NCBI RefSeq assembly: GCF_001427905.1
Contig: NZ_LMEF01000012.1
Span: 297,367 to 361,366 of the forward strand
Reading direction: 5' to 3'
Length of the DNA: 64,000 nt
Source: Flavobacterium sp. Root420
GTDB lineage: Bacteria > Bacteroidota > Bacteroidia > Flavobacteriales > Flavobacteriaceae
In this document: positions 62,651 to 64,000 of the stretch, in pieces
Numbering within the stretch: the first letter of the stretch is position 1
Layout of the letters: every line of letters starts with the position of its first letter
Notes under the pieces: generated by a model
Told to the model about the DNA's origin: nothing
The model's database searches: none
Seen by the model: only the letters and a program-made list of their open reading frames with translations
Made by a program: the position numbers and the translations under genes

Positions 62651-64000
62651 TTAAAGGTGATTCGTTTTGTTTTTATTATCGATGTAAACCATTCCAATTA
62701 CAAAGCAGACCGAAGCAATAATAATGGGGTACCAAAGTCCGTCAAGATAAAAGTCGGCTTTTCCATTGGCTTTTGCATGTGTTACAAAATAGGTTGAAAT
62801 TGCAGGAAGCAAACCTCCAAAAATTCCATTTCCAACATGATAGGGCAGCGACATCGAAGTGTATCTGATTTTTGTTGGAAACATTTCTACTAAAAATGCC
62901 GCAATTGGTCCGTAAACCATTGTTACAAACAACACCTGAATAAAAACCCAAAAAATTAACGCCCACTCATCTTCAGAATTTATTTTGATTGAAATAGTAC
63001 TTTGAGATGCTTTTTTATTGGCAAAATCTGTTTTCTTTTCTATGTAAGAGGTTCCATCTGTAAAGGTTTTAGAGATAGTTGTTACGATATCATTATTTTT
63101 CGTTGTTTCAATATTTTTCGTTGTTTTTTCAACGATTTCGGTTTTGTAACTCACATTAGTGGTGTTGTACATTTCCTTGTAAATAGATCTGTAAGATAAA
63201 ATCGCGAGTAACATTCCGAACATCATAATGTATTTTCGACCTACTTTGTCGCTCAGCCATCCAAAAACTATAAAAAATGGAGTTCCTATTAAAAGTGCAA
63301 TTCCTAAAAGCCCATCAACTTGTGAAGAATCTACATTCATAACCGTTTTCATAAAACTCATGGCATAAAACTGTCCCGTATACCAAACAACACCTTGTCC
63401 CATTGTTGCTCCAAAAAGGGCCAGTAAAACGAATTTTAAATTGTATCGGTTACCAAAACTTTCTTTAAGCGGATTGGTACTTGTTGTTCCTTCTTTTTTA
63501 GCCTTGGCAAATACGGGAGATTCATCCATGTTTTTTCTTATCAAATAAGAAACTCCAACCATCACGATAGAAACCCAAAACGGAACACGCCATCCCCAGG
63601 CATCAAAATCTTCTGCTGAAAGTACATTTTTAGTAGCTAATATGACCATTAATGAGATGAACAAGCCAACAGTAGCTGTAGTTTGAATCCAGGAAGTCCA
63701 ATATCCTTTTTGTCCAACAGGAGCGTGTTCTGCAACATACGTTGCTGCTCCTCCATATTCACCACCAAGAGCAAGTCCTTGTAGCAAACGTAGAATTAGG
63801 ACTAATAAAGGAGCTAGAAAACCTATAGTTTCATAACTCGGAATACATCCTATTAAAAACGTAGAGCCACCCATTAATAATAAGGTAGCCATAAAAGTAT
63901 ATTTTCTTCCAATAATATCACCAAGTCTTCCAAAAAACAAAGCACCAAAAGGACGAACTACAAACCCCGCAGCGAAAGTCGCTAATGTTGATAAAAAAGC
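62651..64000 (-). CDS. MHS-family MFS transporter (5' end outside the window)
   Basis: The frame stays open to base 64000 and reads FAAGFVVRPFGALFFGRLGD, which is helix 2 and the loop signature of MHS (metabolite:H+ symporter) members such as ProP/KgtP, so about 50 N-terminal residues are missing. GEYGGAATYVAEHAP is the family's helix-4 mark. Between LLAILSYRSIYKEMYNTTN and DEWALIFWVFIQ there is an 80-residue polar insert (TTISKTFTDGTSYIEKK) in an extracytoplasmic loop. The substrate (a dicarboxylate, proline or betaine) cannot be told. Confidence 0.88.
   Translation of the reverse strand, partial: AFLSTLATFAAGFVVRPFGALFFGRLGDIIGRKYTFMATLLLMGGSTFLIGCIPSYETIGFLAPLLVLILRLLQGLALGGEYGGAATYVAEHAPVGQKGYWTSWIQTTATVGLFISLMVILATKNVLSAEDFDAWGWRVPFWVSIVMVGVSYLIRKNMDESPVFAKAKKEGTTSTNPLKESFGNRYNLKFVLLALFGATMGQGVVWYTGQFYAMSFMKTVMNVDSSQVDGLLGIALLIGTPFFIVFGWLSDKVGRKYIMMFGMLLAILSYRSIYKEMYNTTNVSYKTEIVEKTTKNIETTKNNDIVTTISKTFTDGTSYIEKKTDFANKKASQSTISIKINSEDEWALIFWVFIQVLFVTMVYGPIAAFLVEMFPTKIRYTSMSLPYHVGNGIFGGLLPAISTYFVTHAKANGKADFYLDGLWYPIIIASVCFVIGMVYIDNKNKTNHL

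Overview
The window is ordinary chromosomal DNA from a Bacteroidota bacterium, almost certainly a Flavobacterium of the F. johnsoniae type. The signs are low G+C, promoters of the TTG-N18-20-TAnnTTTG class, a SusC/SusD pair, a type IX secretion (T9SS) sorting domain, many short lipobox proteins and A-rich translation starts. It carries about 55 protein genes, two tRNA genes (Asp-GTC, Leu-TAG) and an unusually rich set of short palindromic intergenic repeats. I see no transposase, phage, integron or CRISPR array.

Layout. 1-1000: repeats and tRNA-Asp. 1001-4640: a HAD phosphatase, four small envelope or secreted proteins of unknown role, and tRNA-Leu. 4745-6133: an M20 dipeptidase. 6601-9715: a BlaI/BlaR1-type operon with two envelope proteins, led by a promoter that overlaps a TACA-NN-TGTA operator. 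9897-13650: saccharopine dehydrogenase-like protein, DUF423 protein, PEP carboxykinase. 13776-17717: phytase lipoprotein plus TonB-dependent receptor. 17952-25066: mostly housekeeping and poorly known genes, including hemW-like and ruvC. 25172-29898: LPG-synthase-like membrane protein overlapping a glycosyltransferase, then small envelope genes. 29961-35383: pseudouridine synthase, a UbiA prenyltransferase, a frameshifted DUF502 gene and the mevalonate genes (mevalonate kinase-like, diphosphomevalonate decarboxylase) with a toxin-antitoxin pair wedged between them. 35538-41350: TspO, a TPR protein, a tandem pair of paralogues, HAD, FAD oxidoreductase and GDPD genes.

41557-62306 is a complete starch/maltodextrin utilisation locus. 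The plus-strand arm (susC, susD, susE, a T9SS-secreted GH13 amylase) handles capture and cutting outside the cell. The minus-strand arm (GH13 lipoprotein, GH13 neopullulanase-like, GH97 alpha-glucosidase, GH65 maltose phosphorylase, beta-phosphoglucomutase, a sugar MFS transporter) and a LacI regulator handle periplasmic and cytoplasmic steps. Maltose is predicted to enter through the MFS carrier and be split by phosphate to glucose and beta-glucose-1-phosphate, then glucose-6-phosphate. The window ends inside an MHS-family MFS transporter.

The most unusual signal is the palindromic repeat population. A 42-bp repeat whose core is TCCCGAnnnnTCGGGA occurs between genes and also in frame inside a glycosyltransferase. 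A related 38-bp repeat lies in the same frame and orientation inside a cyclase-family gene and inside the mevalonate decarboxylase gene, giving both proteins a matching peptide insert. This resembles the protein-embedded palindromic elements of Rickettsia. Two longer structured elements (6270-6397 and 27424-27506) share a core and may be RNA-encoding repeats.
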